Positions 27,611 through 37,240 are shown, counted from the first letter of the stretch. The stretch: DNA of 64,000 nucleotides from Dickeya oryzae (GCF_009372235.1 NZ_SULL01000021.1:35326-99325), one strand, 5' to 3'. Numbers and translations are program-made. Notes: a model not told the origin generated them from the sequence alone.

Positions 27611-28060
27611 ATGACAACCCAAAACCCACGGCAGCGCTGGCTGTCGGTACTGGCGCACAGCGATGTGGAGCAACTGCAGCAGCACTGGTTGTCGCTGGCA
27701 TTGCAGCCGTCCTGGCAGTTGCTACGCGCACCCGAAATCGGTTTAACCCGCTTGCAGGCGCGCATGGGCGCAACCGGCAATCGCTTCGTGCTGGGCGATG
27801 TCACCGTCACGCGGGCGGTGGTCCGGCTGGATGACGGTACCTGTGGCTACAGCTATGTGATGGGGCGTAATAAACCCCATGCCGAACTCTGCGCATTGAT
27901 TGATGGCTTGCTGCAACAGCAAGGTACCCAAAGCGCGCTTTACCAACAACTGATCGTGCCGCTGGCGGCGACCCATGACGAGTTGCGTCAGCAACGTGCA
28001 CGGGAAATTGCCAGCAGCAAGGTCGATTTCTTTACGCTGGTGCGGGGAGATAACGCATGA
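27611..28060 (+). CDS. phnG: C-P lyase core complex subunit PhnG
   Basis: This 149-residue protein matches PhnG (E. coli 150 residues), with HSDVEQLQQHW, RAPEIGLTRLQARMGATGNRFVLGDVTVTRAVVRL and GYSYVMGRNKPHAELCALIDGL. PhnG with PhnH, PhnI and PhnJ forms the core that links the phosphonate to ribose and cleaves the C-P bond. It starts one base after the phnF stop and overlaps phnH by 4 bp. Cytoplasmic. Confidence 0.94.
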   Translation: MTTQNPRQRWLSVLAHSDVEQLQQHWLSLALQPSWQLLRAPEIGLTRLQARMGATGNRFVLGDVTVTRAVVRLDDGTCGYSYVMGRNKPHAELCALIDGLLQQQGTQSALYQQLIVPLAATHDELRQQRAREIASSKVDFFTLVRGDNA

Positions 28061-28632
28061 CGTTACTGGCAGGTTTTTCCCATCCGTGGCGCGATGCGCA
28101 GTACGCCTTTCGCCGCATATTAAAAGCGATGAGCGAACCGGGCGTGGTGGTATCGCTGGATCATGACAACGGTTGGGACGGTTTATCGTCTTCCGCTACC
28201 GCCGTGGTCTTGACGCTGATGGACCGTGAAACACCGCTCTGGCTGGATCCCGCGTTATCGCAAGAGGTGCTGTTGTCTAACCTGCGGTTTCACACCGGGG
28301 TGAAACTGGTCGAGCGTGAGGCTGCTGCCTTCGCCCTGCTGCCGGTTAGCCGGGAACTGTCACTGGCGGGGTTTGCGGCCGGTGATGAAATGGCACCAGA
28401 AAACAGCACGACGCTGGTGCTGGAAGTGCCGGCGCTGGGTGGCGGTCGGGCATTACGCCTGAGCGGGCCGGGTATTGCCGAAGCGCGGATGATCGCGCCG
28501 CAGTTACCCGCCAGTGTGCTGGATTACCTCGAACAGCGCCCGCATGCGTTCCCCGCCGGGCTGGACTTTCTGTTTACCTGCGGCAACGCGCTGATGGCGT
28601 TGCCGCGTACCACGCATGTGGAGGTGTGCTGA
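28057..28632 (+). CDS. phnH: C-P lyase core complex subunit PhnH
   Basis: This 191-residue PhnH-like protein begins MTLLAGFSHPWRDAQYAFRRIL, as in the family (E. coli 194 residues). It is a catalytically silent partner with a PLP-transferase-related fold in the PhnGHIJ complex. It overlaps phnG by 4 bp and phnI by 1 base (TGATG), which argues for strict co-translation. Confidence 0.94.
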   Translation: MTLLAGFSHPWRDAQYAFRRILKAMSEPGVVVSLDHDNGWDGLSSSATAVVLTLMDRETPLWLDPALSQEVLLSNLRFHTGVKLVEREAAAFALLPVSRELSLAGFAAGDEMAPENSTTLVLEVPALGGGRALRLSGPGIAEARMIAPQLPASVLDYLEQRPHAFPAGLDFLFTCGNALMALPRTTHVEVC

Positions 28633-29723
28633 TGTATGTCGCGGTGAAAGGGGGCGAGAAAGCCATTGAGGCCGCCCATCAGTTACAGGCGAACTTGCGG
28701 CGTGGTGATACCCGACAGGCCGAAGTGCAGACCGGGCAGATTGAACAGCAACTGGGGCTGGCGGTAGACCGGGTGATGACCGAAGGCGGCATTTACGACC
28801 GGGAGCTGGCGGCGCTGGCCATCAAACAGGCGAGCGGTGATCTGGTCGAGGCAATTTTTTTACTGCGCGCTTATCGCACCACGCTGCCCCGGCTGGCGGA
28901 TAGCCTGCCGCTGGATACCGGGCGGATGCAACTGGAGCGGCGTATCTCGGCGGTCTACAAGGACCTGCCCGGCGGACAGGTGCTCGGCCCGACGTATGAC
29001 TATACCCACCGGTTGCTGGATTTCGCCTTGCTGGCAGAAGGTGAAACACCGCGCGCGCCCAAGGCTGAGGAACCGCTGGCGGAACACTGCCCGCATATGT
29101 TCGACATGATGACGGCGGAAGGGCTGGCGGCAGTCGAGGAGGATGATGGCAGCGAGCCGCTGGATATCACGCGCGATCCACCGACGTATCCGATGCCGCG
29201 CAGTGCCCGCTTGCAGCAACTGGCGCGCGGCGATGAAGGCTTCCTGCTGGCGTTGGGGTATTCCACCCAGCGTGGTTATGGCCGCAACCATCCGTTTGCC
29301 GGTGAGATTCGTACCGGTTACGTCACGGTGGAGATAGCGCCAGAAGAGTTGGGGTTTGCGCTGGAAATTGGCGACATCCTGTTGACCGAATGCGAAATGG
29401 TCAACGGTTTTACGGTGCCGGAAGAGGAACCACCGCATTTTACCCGTGGTTACGGGCTGGTGTTTGGTCGTGCGGAACGCAAAGCGATGGCGATGGCATT
29501 GGTGGACCGGGCGCTACAGGCTCCTGCCTATCAGGAACCGGTTAGCGGCCCGGCGCAGGACGAAGAGTTTGTGTTGTCGCACGCCGACAACGTAGAAGCC
29601 GCGGGTTTCGTTTCTCACCTCAAATTACCGCATTACGTCGACTTTCAGGCCGAGCTGGCGCTGCTGCGTCAGTTACGCCAGCCACCGCAGGAGGAGCGCG
29701 ATGAACACGCTGAGCGGGTATAA
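28632..29723 (+). CDS. phnI: C-P lyase core complex subunit PhnI
   Basis: This 363-residue protein is close to E. coli PhnI (354 residues). The start at 28632 (MYVAVKGGEKAIEAAHQL) is preferred over an in-frame GTG at 28626 because it gives the family N-terminus and a TGATG overlap with phnH. PhnI with ATP replaces adenine by the phosphonate on ribose. Conserved blocks include QRGYGRNHPFAGEIRTGYV and ECEMVNGFTVPEEEPPHFTRGYG. It overlaps phnJ by 23 bp. Confidence 0.95.
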   Translation: MYVAVKGGEKAIEAAHQLQANLRRGDTRQAEVQTGQIEQQLGLAVDRVMTEGGIYDRELAALAIKQASGDLVEAIFLLRAYRTTLPRLADSLPLDTGRMQLERRISAVYKDLPGGQVLGPTYDYTHRLLDFALLAEGETPRAPKAEEPLAEHCPHMFDMMTAEGLAAVEEDDGSEPLDITRDPPTYPMPRSARLQQLARGDEGFLLALGYSTQRGYGRNHPFAGEIRTGYVTVEIAPEELGFALEIGDILLTECEMVNGFTVPEEEPPHFTRGYGLVFGRAERKAMAMALVDRALQAPAYQEPVSGPAQDEEFVLSHADNVEAAGFVSHLKLPHYVDFQAELALLRQLRQPPQEERDEHAERV

Positions 29724-30555
29724 CCCCGGTTATCTGGACGAACAGAGTAAACGCACGATTCGGCGCGCCATTCTTAAAGCGGTGGCGATCCCCGGTTATC
29801 AGGTACCGTTTGGTGGCCGGGAGATGCCCATGCCCTACGGTTGGGGCACCGGTGGCATCCAGCTCACCGCCAGCCTGATTGGCGATGACGATGTATTAAA
29901 AGTCATTGACCAGGGCGCGGACGATACCACCAACGCGGTGTCAATTCGCCGCTTCTTTCAGCGGGTCAGTGAAGCGGCGACCACCGAGCGTACCGTCGAA
30001 GCGACGCTGATTCAAACCCGTCACCGTATTCCTGAAACACCGCTGCGTGAAGATCAGATCCTGATTTATCAGGTGCCGATTCCAGAACCGCTGCGCTTTA
30101 TCGAACCGCGTGAAACGGAAACGCGCAAAATGCACGCGCTGGAGGAGTACGGCATCATGCAGGTGAAACTGTATGAAGATATCGCCCGCTTCGGGCATAT
30201 CGCCACCACCTACGCGTACCCGGTGAAAGTGAACGGTCGCTACATTATGGACCCGTCACCCATTCCTAAATTCGACAACCCGAAAATGCATCAGATGCCA
30301 GCGCTGCAACTGTTTGGAGCCGGGCGTGAAAAGCGGATTTACGCGCTGCCGCCTTATACCAACGTGGAAAGCCTCGACTTTGATGATCACCCGTTCAGCG
30401 TTCAACGCTGGGATCAACCCTGTGCGCTGTGCGGATCGCACGACAGTTATCTCGATGAAGTGGTGATGGACGATCAGGGCACCCGGCTGTACGTCTGTTC
30501 CGATACCGATTATTGCCGTGAACGTCAGGAGGCGGGGCACCATGAATCACATTGA
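29701..30555 (+). CDS. phnJ: Radical-SAM C-P lyase PhnJ
   Basis: This 284-residue protein makes the actual C-P bond cleavage by radical chemistry. The four cysteines Cys241, Cys244, Cys266 and Cys272 (CALCGSH and VCSDTDYC) are at the same positions as in E. coli PhnJ. Three bind the 4Fe-4S cluster and Cys272 is thought to form the thiyl radical. GGREMPMPYGWGTGGIQLTASLIG near residue 38 is diagnostic. It overlaps phnI, and phnK starts inside its last 14 bases. Confidence 0.96.
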   Translation: MNTLSGYNPGYLDEQSKRTIRRAILKAVAIPGYQVPFGGREMPMPYGWGTGGIQLTASLIGDDDVLKVIDQGADDTTNAVSIRRFFQRVSEAATTERTVEATLIQTRHRIPETPLREDQILIYQVPIPEPLRFIEPRETETRKMHALEEYGIMQVKLYEDIARFGHIATTYAYPVKVNGRYIMDPSPIPKFDNPKMHQMPALQLFGAGREKRIYALPPYTNVESLDFDDHPFSVQRWDQPCALCGSHDSYLDEVVMDDQGTRLYVCSDTDYCRERQEAGHHESH

Positions 30556-31357
30556 TCACGCGGCGGTAGAGCAGGCGGGCCGGCTCATCGTGGAAACCGG
30601 TGATGACGCGCCGTTGTTGCAGGTGCGCAATCTGACCCACCTGTACGCCCCCGGTAAAGGGTTTAGTGAGGTGTCGTTCGATCTCTATCCCGGTGAGGTG
30701 CTGGGCATTGTCGGTGAGTCCGGTTCCGGTAAAACCACGCTGTTACGGGCGATTTCCGCCCGGCTGACACCGCAGGCCGGGCAGATTGATTATCAGGGCC
30801 GTTCGCTATACGCCATGAGCGAAAGCGACCGCCGCCGACTGTTACGCACCGAGTGGGGGGTGGTACACCAGCACCCGATGGACGGGCTGCGGCCCCGCGT
30901 GTCAGCGGGCGGCAACATCGGCGAACGTCTGATGGCAGTCGGCGCTCGCCACTACGGCGATATTCGCCGTCAGGCCGGGCAGTGGCTACAGGACGTGGAA
31001 ATCCCGCTGTCACGGCTGGATGACCTGCCCACCACCTTTTCCGGTGGGATGCAACAACGGTTGCAAATCGCCCGCAATCTGGTGACCCATCCGAAGCTGG
31101 TGTTTATGGATGAACCGACCGGCGGGTTGGATGTCTCGGTACAGGCACGGTTGCTGGATTTGCTGCGCACGCTGGTACGCGACCTGGGGCTGGCGGTGGT
31201 GATTGTGACCCATGACCTCGGTGTGGCGCGTCTGCTGGCGCATCGGCTGTTGGTGATGCGTGAGGGCAAGGTCGTGGAAAGCGGCCTGACCGACCGGGTG
31301 CTGGATGATCCACATCATCCTTATACCCAGTTACTGGTGTCGTCGGTGTTGGGATAA
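30542..31357 (+). CDS. phnK: Phosphonate C-P lyase system ATPase PhnK
   Basis: This ABC-type ATPase of 271 residues (E. coli 252) has Walker A GESGSGKTT at residues 58-66, signature FSGGMQQR and Walker B LVFMDEPTGGLDV. PhnK docks onto the PhnGHIJ core rather than a membrane permease. The start at 30542 (MNHIDHAAVEQ) adds about 20 residues before the family start but has a GGCGGG-like ribosome site and overlaps phnJ. A later start cannot be excluded. Confidence 0.94.
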   Translation: MNHIDHAAVEQAGRLIVETGDDAPLLQVRNLTHLYAPGKGFSEVSFDLYPGEVLGIVGESGSGKTTLLRAISARLTPQAGQIDYQGRSLYAMSESDRRRLLRTEWGVVHQHPMDGLRPRVSAGGNIGERLMAVGARHYGDIRRQAGQWLQDVEIPLSRLDDLPTTFSGGMQQRLQIARNLVTHPKLVFMDEPTGGLDVSVQARLLDLLRTLVRDLGLAVVIVTHDLGVARLLAHRLLVMREGKVVESGLTDRVLDDPHHPYTQLLVSSVLG

Positions 31358-31381
31358 GCGCAACTGGCGATGAGGTGAACT

Positions 31382-32104
31382 ATGACAACCGAAGGCACAT
31401 CCATGACCATTCTGCGCGTGGAAAATTTGAGTAAAACCTTTGTTCTGCATAACCAGCATGCCGCCCGGCTGCCGGTGTTACATCAGGCCAGCCTGACAGT
31501 ATCGGCCGGGGAGTGTGTGGTGTTGCACGGGCACTCCGGCAGTGGCAAGTCCACGCTGTTGCGCTCTTTATACGCCAACTACCAGCCGGATAGCGGGCAG
31601 GTGTGGGTACGCCATCGTGATACGTGGGTGGACCTGGTGACGGCCCCGGCCCGGCAGATACTGGCGGTACGACGCGACACCATCGGCTGGGTCAGCCAGT
31701 TCCTGCGGGTGATCCCCCGTATTTCGACGCTGGAGGTGGTCATGCAGCCGCTGCTGGAACGCGGTGAAAACCGTGCCGTGTGTGAAGCACGCGCCAGCGC
31801 ACTGCTGACCCGTCTTAACGTCCCGCGCCGGTTATGGACGCTGGCCCCCGCCACCTTTTCCGGTGGTGAGCAGCAGCGGGTCAACATCGCCCGTGGTTTT
31901 ATCGCCGACTATCCCGTGTTGTTGCTCGATGAACCGACCGCCTCGCTGGATGCCGCCAACCGCGACGCGGTGGTGGGGTTAATAGAAGAAGCGCGAGCGC
32001 GTGGCGCCGCCGTGGTCGGTATTTTCCACGATGCAGAGGTGCGTGCCCGCGTGGCGGACCGCCTGCACCACATGGCACCCGTCACGCAGGAGCTTACGGC
32101 ATGA
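31382..32104 (+). CDS. phnL: Phosphonate C-P lyase system ATPase PhnL
   Basis: A second ABC-type ATPase, 240 residues (E. coli 226). It has Walker [10 protein letters not shown], signature [15 protein letters not shown] and Walker [13 protein letters not shown]. It works with PhnK on the C-P lyase core. The first ATG (31382) follows TGAGGTG. A second in-frame ATG at 31403 gives a more E. coli-like N-terminus ([14 protein letters not shown]), so the true start could be there. It overlaps phnM by 4 bp. Confidence 0.94.
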   Translation: MTTEGTSMTILRVENLSKTFVLHNQHAARLPVLHQASLTVSAGECVVLHGHSGSGKSTLLRSLYANYQPDSGQVWVRHRDTWVDLVTAPARQILAVRRDTIGWVSQFLRVIPRISTLEVVMQPLLERGENRAVCEARASALLTRLNVPRRLWTLAPATFSGGEQQRVNIARGFIADYPVLLLDEPTASLDAANRDAVVGLIEEARARGAAVVGIFHDAEVRARVADRLHHMAPVTQELTA

Positions 32105-33288
32105 GTGCGACTATTCGGATAACCAATACAGTCCAGATCACCAATACAACCCAGATAATCAATAATGTCCAACTGGTGTTGGCAAACGAGGTGGTCAGCG
32201 GATCGCTGGCCTGGCGTGATGGCATAATTGAAGACTTTTCTTCTACGCCCAGCCAACTGCCGCAGGCGCTGGACGGCGAGGGCGGCTGGCTGTTGCCGGG
32301 ATTAGTCGAGCTGCACACCGACAATCTGGACAAGTTTTTTATGCCGCGCCCGAAAGTCGACTGGCCAGCGCATTCGGCGATGAGCAGCCACGATGCGCTG
32401 ATTGTCTCCAGCGGAATTACCACGGTGCTGGATGCGGTGGCGGTGGGTGATGTGCGCGATGGCGGCCACCGGCTCGACAACCTGCGGCGCATGATTGATG
32501 CCGTGGTACATAGCCAGCAGCAGGGGGTAAACCGGGCGCAACATCTGCTGCATCTGCGCTGTGAATTACCGCACGACACCACCCTGCCGCTGTTTGAAGC
32601 GCTGATGGATATCCCGGAAGTGGCGCTGGTGTCGCTGATGGACCACTCGCCGGGGCAACGGCAGTTTGCGACACCGGAAAAATACCGCGAGTACTATCAG
32701 GGGAAATACCGGCTGAACAATGCCGAGATGGATGCGTTTGAAACCGAGCAGCGCATGCTGTCTGAACGCTGGTCAACGCCAAACCGACTGGCGATTGCCG
32801 CTCACTGCCGTAAGCGTGGTATTGCGCTCGCCAGTCACGATGACGCCACCGAAGCCCATGTGCATGAATCGCTGGCGCTGGGTAGCGTGATTGCCGAGTT
32901 TCCTACTACGGAAATCGCGGCGCAGGCCTCGCACACCCGCGGCATGAAAGTGCTGATGGGGGCACCCAATATCGTGCGTGGCGGTTCTCACTCCGGCAAT
33001 GTGGCGGCGTCTCATCTGGCGGAGCTGGGGCTGCTGGATATTCTGTCATCCGACTATTATCCCGCCAGTTTGCTGGATGCAGCGTTTCGCCTCGCTGACG
33101 ATGAGCGCAATAGCTTTACCTTGCCGCAGACGGTGGCGATGGTCAGCGACAATCCGGCGCAGGCGGTCGGGCTCGTCGACCGGGGACGGATAGCCGAGGG
33201 ACGGCGTGCCGATCTGGTGCTGGCGCACCATACCCACGGGCAGGTACGAATCCGCCATGTCTGGGCTCAGGGACGGCAGGTGTTCTGA
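32101..33288 (+). CDS. phnM: Phosphonate metabolism triphosphate pyrophosphohydrolase PhnM
   Basis: This amidohydrolase-fold enzyme (395 residues; E. coli 378) removes pyrophosphate from the ribosyl triphosphate phosphonate. Metal-binding landmarks are [13 protein letters not shown] near residue 75, [12 protein letters not shown] near residue 245 and [14 protein letters not shown] near residue 315. The extra N-terminal 17 residues arise from an 18-bp unit present three times in tandem (about 32119-32172), giving [18 protein letters not shown]. The third copy corresponds to the usual start of PhnM. Confidence 0.95.
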   Translation: MSATIRITNTVQITNTTQIINNVQLVLANEVVSGSLAWRDGIIEDFSSTPSQLPQALDGEGGWLLPGLVELHTDNLDKFFMPRPKVDWPAHSAMSSHDALIVSSGITTVLDAVAVGDVRDGGHRLDNLRRMIDAVVHSQQQGVNRAQHLLHLRCELPHDTTLPLFEALMDIPEVALVSLMDHSPGQRQFATPEKYREYYQGKYRLNNAEMDAFETEQRMLSERWSTPNRLAIAAHCRKRGIALASHDDATEAHVHESLALGSVIAEFPTTEIAAQASHTRGMKVLMGAPNIVRGGSHSGNVAASHLAELGLLDILSSDYYPASLLDAAFRLADDERNSFTLPQTVAMVSDNPAQAVGLVDRGRIAEGRRADLVLAHHTHGQVRIRHVWAQGRQVF

Positions 33289-33854
33289 TGGCACGGCTCA
33301 TCTGGCTGACCGGGGCGTCCGGCTCCGGCAAAGACACGCTGCTGGATGCCCTGCGGCAGACCGAGCCAGTGCGCCTGCTGGTGGCGCATCGGTATATCAC
33401 CCGCCCGGCGCAGGCGGGGGGAGAGAACCACATTGCGCTGAGCGAGGCGGAGTTTGCCTATCGGCGTGATCACAACCTGTTCGCGTTGCACTGGCAGGCA
33501 CACCAGTATCAGTACGGTATCGGCATTGAAGTCGATCACTGGTTATCCGCCGGGCTGGATGTGGTGGTCAACGGCTCCCGGTTTCACCACCAGCAAGCAC
33601 AGCAGCGTTATGGCAGCCGGTTATTACCGGTGTGTTTGCAGGTGTCTGCGGCGGTGCTGGCACAGCGGTTACGTCAGCGTGGGCGGGAAGACGACGCGCA
33701 GATAGCGCTGCGGCTGCAACGGGCTGATGCGATGGATATCCTCCCGGCGACGTGCCGACGGCTGAACAACGACGGACCAATGGCGCAGACGCTACAGGCG
33801 TTCCACACCCTGCTGGCGGCTGAAAAATCAGATTTCTGGCAAATATCCCTTTGA
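33288..33854 (+). CDS. phnN: Ribose 1,5-bisphosphate phosphokinase
   Basis: This P-loop kinase of 188 residues has Walker A GASGSGKD at residues 9-16. It turns ribose 1,5-bisphosphate, the end product of C-P lyase and PhnP, into PRPP with ATP. The guanylate-kinase-like RYITRPAQAGGENHIALSEAEFAYR segment near residue 36 is typical. It overlaps the phnM stop by one base. In E. coli phnO follows; here a repeat-rich gap follows and phnO is absent. Confidence 0.94.
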   Translation: MARLIWLTGASGSGKDTLLDALRQTEPVRLLVAHRYITRPAQAGGENHIALSEAEFAYRRDHNLFALHWQAHQYQYGIGIEVDHWLSAGLDVVVNGSRFHHQQAQQRYGSRLLPVCLQVSAAVLAQRLRQRGREDDAQIALRLQRADAMDILPATCRRLNNDGPMAQTLQAFHTLLAAEKSDFWQISL

Positions 33855-33875
33855 GCTTGAGTGTGTGGTTTTTTC

Positions 33876-34158
33876 CGGCGTCCAAAACTGTGCTGAGGTG
33901 AGCGACTTCGCCGGGTGAGCGGCATATATGCCGCGAAAGCCTGTGCCGCGCCGGACAAAAACGTCGGGAACGTTTTTGAACAGCGTTTACGCTGGCCCGA
34001 AGGGCGAGCCCCAAGGATGGGGCGAGTAACCGCGTCACAGGCGGCCCGAATAGCGAAGTCGAGCGCCGAAGGGACCGCGTTAGCGGCATAGTTTAGCCAC
34101 CAGCCAGAGGTCAAGGAGAGGCGGCGTTGAGCCTCTCCTTGTCGGGCGTGCGATGAAG
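33876..34158 (-). repeat. Hairpin-rich intergenic repeat, long copy (283 bp)
   Basis: Read on the minus strand it starts CTTCATCGCACG and ends CAGCACAGTTTTGGACGCC, and it matches the copy at 52693-52903 over most of its length. It carries small stems such as AAAAACG/CGTTTTT (33957-33977), CAGCGT/ACGCTG (33981-33994), GCCC/GGGC (33995-34005), GCCCCA/TGGGGC (34008-34023) and GGAGAGGC/GCCTCTCC (34115-34138). No gene is seen in the phnN-phnP gap. The remaining part of the gap (34159-34289) holds a GGCTGTT/AACAGCC stem near 34231. Confidence 0.85.
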
Positions 34159-34289
34159 TTGCAAGGGACCATCGTGGTTATCACGCACGAAACATTTCAT
34201 TGTGCTGATATCTATTCGCCAGTAACAAAACAACACGGCTGTTTGTCAACAGCCATTAAAAATGGACGTGATGTTATGGAGCTGATGCT

Positions 34290-35039
34290 ATGGAACTAAT
34301 GTTTATGGGCACCGGTGACGCACAGCAGGTGCCGTTGACCGGTTGTCAGTGTATCGCCTGCGAACGGGCGCGTCGGGACCCCCGTTTTCGGCGTGGGCCA
34401 AGCAGCCTGATGATTCGGTGTGATGGCGAGGTGACCTTGCTGGATGCGGGCGTGACGCAACTGGAGCAGCGCTTTGGCGTGAATGAAATCCGCCGTATTT
34501 TGCTGACGCATTACCACGTCGACCATGTTCAGGGGCTGTTTTCGTTGCGTTGGGGTATCGGCGATCGGATCCCGGTATTCGGCCCACCGGATGAGCAAGG
34601 CTGCGATGATTTGTATAAACATCCGCGACGGCTGGATTTTCAACCGGCGATGACGCCGTTTCAGACGGTGGCGATGGGCGCGTTACGGGTGACGGCACTG
34701 CCGCTGAATCATTCCAAACCCACCTTTGGTTATCTGCTGGAAACCGGTCGCCATGCCGTGGCGTACTTAACCGACACCTGTGGCCTGCCGGATGACACCC
34801 TGGCGTTTTTGCGTGGTAAGCGGCTTGAGCATATGGTGATGGACTGCACCCAGCCGCCGCGCGACACGCCACCGCGCAATCACAGTGATCTGAACACTGT
34901 ATTGCAGGTGCGTGAGTGGTTACGCCCGGAACACACCTGGCTGACCCACCTCAGTCATGAAACCGACGCCTGGCTGATGCAAAACACCCTGCCGGAGGGC
35001 GTACAGGCCGCTGCCGATGGGGCGTGGATTATCGTGTAA
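34290..35039 (+). CDS. phnP: 5-phosphoribosyl 1,2-cyclic phosphate phosphodiesterase
   Basis: This metallo-beta-lactamase-fold enzyme of 249 residues (E. coli PhnP 252) opens the cyclic ribosyl phosphate left by C-P lyase. The metal motif is LTHYHVDHVQG with His74, His76, Asp78 and His79. The extra zinc site is CQCIACERARRDPRFRRGPSS. C-terminal metal ligands lie in LNHSK and LTHLSHE. The ribosome site GGAG lies inside a first copy of a small tandem duplication (ATGGAGCTGATG then ATGGAACTAATG). Confidence 0.95.
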   Translation: MELMFMGTGDAQQVPLTGCQCIACERARRDPRFRRGPSSLMIRCDGEVTLLDAGVTQLEQRFGVNEIRRILLTHYHVDHVQGLFSLRWGIGDRIPVFGPPDEQGCDDLYKHPRRLDFQPAMTPFQTVAMGALRVTALPLNHSKPTFGYLLETGRHAVAYLTDTCGLPDDTLAFLRGKRLEHMVMDCTQPPRDTPPRNHSDLNTVLQVREWLRPEHTWLTHLSHETDAWLMQNTLPEGVQAAADGAWIIV

Positions 35040-35231
35040 GCTGTTATCGGGTAATTTATTGTTTTGTAGATAAATTGTTTCGCTTTCAATGTGCCGTGGT
35101 GGTTTGGTGACGCAGCTTGCCTGATGGTGTTTGGGTGTGCATAGCGGTAGGCGTTGGTGAGCGGAGATATTGGCTTACCAACGCGCGCGTTGCTGTCGTT
35201 GTTCTGTAATGTTCATTTTCTAATCACAAAG

Positions 35232-35249
35232 CTGTCATCAAGTCTTCAT
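35232..35249 (+). promoter_or_regulatory. Pho box and promoter of phnCDE
   Basis: CTGTCAT-CAAG-TCTTCAT has a perfect first half and a 4/7 second half of the PhoB site, with the 11-bp period. A -10-like TTAATA follows at 35261-35266, the usual spacing for PhoB-dependent promoters. Start codon of phnC is at 35296. Confidence 0.65.
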
Positions 35250-35295
35250 CTGCACTGCGCTTAATAGCGTCCATAGTGTTGACTAACCGTAAACG

Positions 35296-36204
35296 ATGAC
35301 GAAAACCATGGCACAGGCACTGTTAGCATCCGAAAGCGCGATTGAACTGCGCGCTTATCAACCCCAGACGCAATCACAGTCTCCCATACTGTCAGTCCGG
35401 CAGCTGTGCAAAGCCTATTCCGGGCAGCAGAAACGGGTGCTGGAGAACCTCAATTTTGACCTGCACGCCGGTGAAATGGTGGCGGTGATTGGTCGTTCTG
35501 GTGCCGGTAAATCGACCCTATTACACGTGATGAACGGCACGGTCCCGGCCAGCGAAGGGCAAATCCTGCGCTATACACAATCGCAGGTTGACACACAGTC
35601 GCAGGCCGCCACACAGCCGCAGGTCGACCTGCACGGCGAGACGCAGGATGTGCTGCAATTCAGTCGCCGTCAGATGCGCCAGTGGCGCAGCGAATGCGGC
35701 ATGATCTTTCAGGATTTCTGTCTGGTGCCGCGACTGGATGTGCTGACCAACGTACTGCTGGGTCGCCTGAGCCAAACCTCAACCCTGAAATCATTCTTCA
35801 AGCTGTTTTCCGACGAAGATCGTGCCCATGCCATTGGGCTGCTGCAATGGATGAACCTGTTGCCGCATGCGTTGCAACGGGCGGAAAACCTGTCTGGCGG
35901 CCAGATGCAGCGTGTCGCCATCTGCCGCGCATTGATGCAGAACCCTAAAATCCTGCTGGCCGACGAGCCGGTCGCCTCCCTAGACCCGAAAAACACCCGC
36001 CGCATCATGGACGTGTTGCGACAGGTGAGTGACAACGGCATCACCGTGGTCGTCAACCTGCACTCGGTCGAGCTGGTGAAAGAATATTGCACCCGGGCCA
36101 TTGGCATCGCACAAGGGCGCATTGTGTTTGACGGTTCGCCGTCAGCATTGACCGATGGGTTGTTGCGTACCTTGTATGGCGACGACCTGCAACCGGTTCA
36201 CTAA
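35296..36204 (+). CDS. phnC: Phosphonate ABC transporter ATPase PhnC
   Basis: This import ATPase of 302 residues is longer than most PhnC (about 260). Walker A is GRSGAGKST at residues 66-74, signature [17 protein letters not shown] and Walker [13 protein letters not shown]. Extra length comes from an N-terminal Gln/Ser-rich stretch and from a repetitive insert of about 25 residues after Walker A ([18 protein letters not shown]), encoded by near-tandem DNA repeats at about 35575-35635. The insert probably forms a surface loop. The ribosome site at 35296 is weak; an ATG at 35308 is an alternative. First gene of the transporter operon. Confidence 0.93.
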   Translation: MTKTMAQALLASESAIELRAYQPQTQSQSPILSVRQLCKAYSGQQKRVLENLNFDLHAGEMVAVIGRSGAGKSTLLHVMNGTVPASEGQILRYTQSQVDTQSQAATQPQVDLHGETQDVLQFSRRQMRQWRSECGMIFQDFCLVPRLDVLTNVLLGRLSQTSTLKSFFKLFSDEDRAHAIGLLQWMNLLPHALQRAENLSGGQMQRVAICRALMQNPKILLADEPVASLDPKNTRRIMDVLRQVSDNGITVVVNLHSVELVKEYCTRAIGIAQGRIVFDGSPSALTDGLLRTLYGDDLQPVH

Positions 36205-36266
36205 TTCCCTGTTTAACATCGCATTACTACACATCACCTTGGCATAACGACAAAATAGGCAAACCG

Positions 36267-37199
36267 ATGAAAAAAACTTTTACGTTGACCACGTTGCTGG
36301 CCGGTGCGGTAGTGTCCGCCAGCGTATTCGCCGCGGAAACACCGAAAACCCTGAACCTGGGCATTTTGGGTGGGCAGAACGCCACCCAGCAAATCGGCGA
36401 TAACCAGTGCGTCAAACAGTTTCTGGATAAAGAGCTGAACGTGGACACGCAAATGCGTAACTCGTCTGATTACGCCGGTGTCATCCAGGGGCTGTTGGGT
36501 AAGAAGATTGATCTGGTGCTGAGCATGTCGCCCTCATCGTATGCGTCTGTGTACATCAAAGATCCGAACGCGGTGGATATCGTCGGTATCGTGGTGGATG
36601 ACGCTGACCAGTCGCGTGGTTACCACTCGGTGGTCGTCGTCAAAGCTGACAGCCCTTATCAGAAGCTGGAAGACCTGAAAGGCAAAGCGTTTGGTTTCGC
36701 CGACCCGGATTCCACCTCCGGCTACCTGATTCCTAATCAGGCGTTTAAACAGCAGTTCGGCGGTAATGCGGATAACAAGTACAACAACTTTTTCTCCAGC
36801 GTGACCTTCTCCGGCGGCCACGAGCAGGACATCCTCGGTGTGCTGAACGGCCAGTTTGATGGCGCGGTGACCTGGGCATCAATGATCGGTGACTACAACA
36901 CCGGTTATACCAGCGGCGCGTTTGGCCGTCTGATCCGTATGGACCATCCGGATCTGATGAAGCAGATTCGTATTATTTGGCAATCGCCGTTGATCCCGAA
37001 CGGTCCTGTTCTGGTGAGTAACGCCTTGCCTGCGCCTTTTAAAGCCAGGTTGATCGCCGCGGTGAATAAGCTGGATAAAGAAGACCACGAGTGCTTTATC
37101 AAAGCGGTCGGTGGCAAACAGCATATCGGTCCGGCCAGCGTGGATGACTACAAAACCATTATCGAGATGAAACGCGAGCTGACTAAAGGCAACCGTTAA
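36267..37199 (+). CDS. phnD: Phosphonate periplasmic binding protein PhnD
   Basis: This 310-residue periplasmic binding protein has a Sec signal peptide MKKTFTLTTLLAGAVVSASVFA followed by AETPK. It binds phosphonates for the PhnCE transporter. Family blocks are FADPDSTSGYLIPNQAF near residue 142 and GGHEQDILGVLNGQFDGAVTWASM near residue 180. It follows phnC by 62 bp. A strong hairpin follows the gene, as often after high-yield binding-protein genes. Confidence 0.94.
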   Translation: MKKTFTLTTLLAGAVVSASVFAAETPKTLNLGILGGQNATQQIGDNQCVKQFLDKELNVDTQMRNSSDYAGVIQGLLGKKIDLVLSMSPSSYASVYIKDPNAVDIVGIVVDDADQSRGYHSVVVVKADSPYQKLEDLKGKAFGFADPDSTSGYLIPNQAFKQQFGGNADNKYNNFFSSVTFSGGHEQDILGVLNGQFDGAVTWASMIGDYNTGYTSGAFGRLIRMDHPDLMKQIRIIWQSPLIPNGPVLVSNALPAPFKARLIAAVNKLDKEDHECFIKAVGGKQHIGPASVDDYKTIIEMKRELTKGNR

Positions 37200-37216
37200 G
37201 CACGGCTAGCGGTATT

Positions 37217-37240
37217 GCGCCGGGCTATCGCTCCCGGCGC
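37217..37240 (+). terminator. Hairpin between phnD and phnE1
   Basis: GCGCCGGG, 8 nt, CCCGGCGC is a perfect 8-bp GC stem without T-tract. It more likely protects the phnCD mRNA 3' end or lowers read-through than stops transcription fully. Confidence 0.55.
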
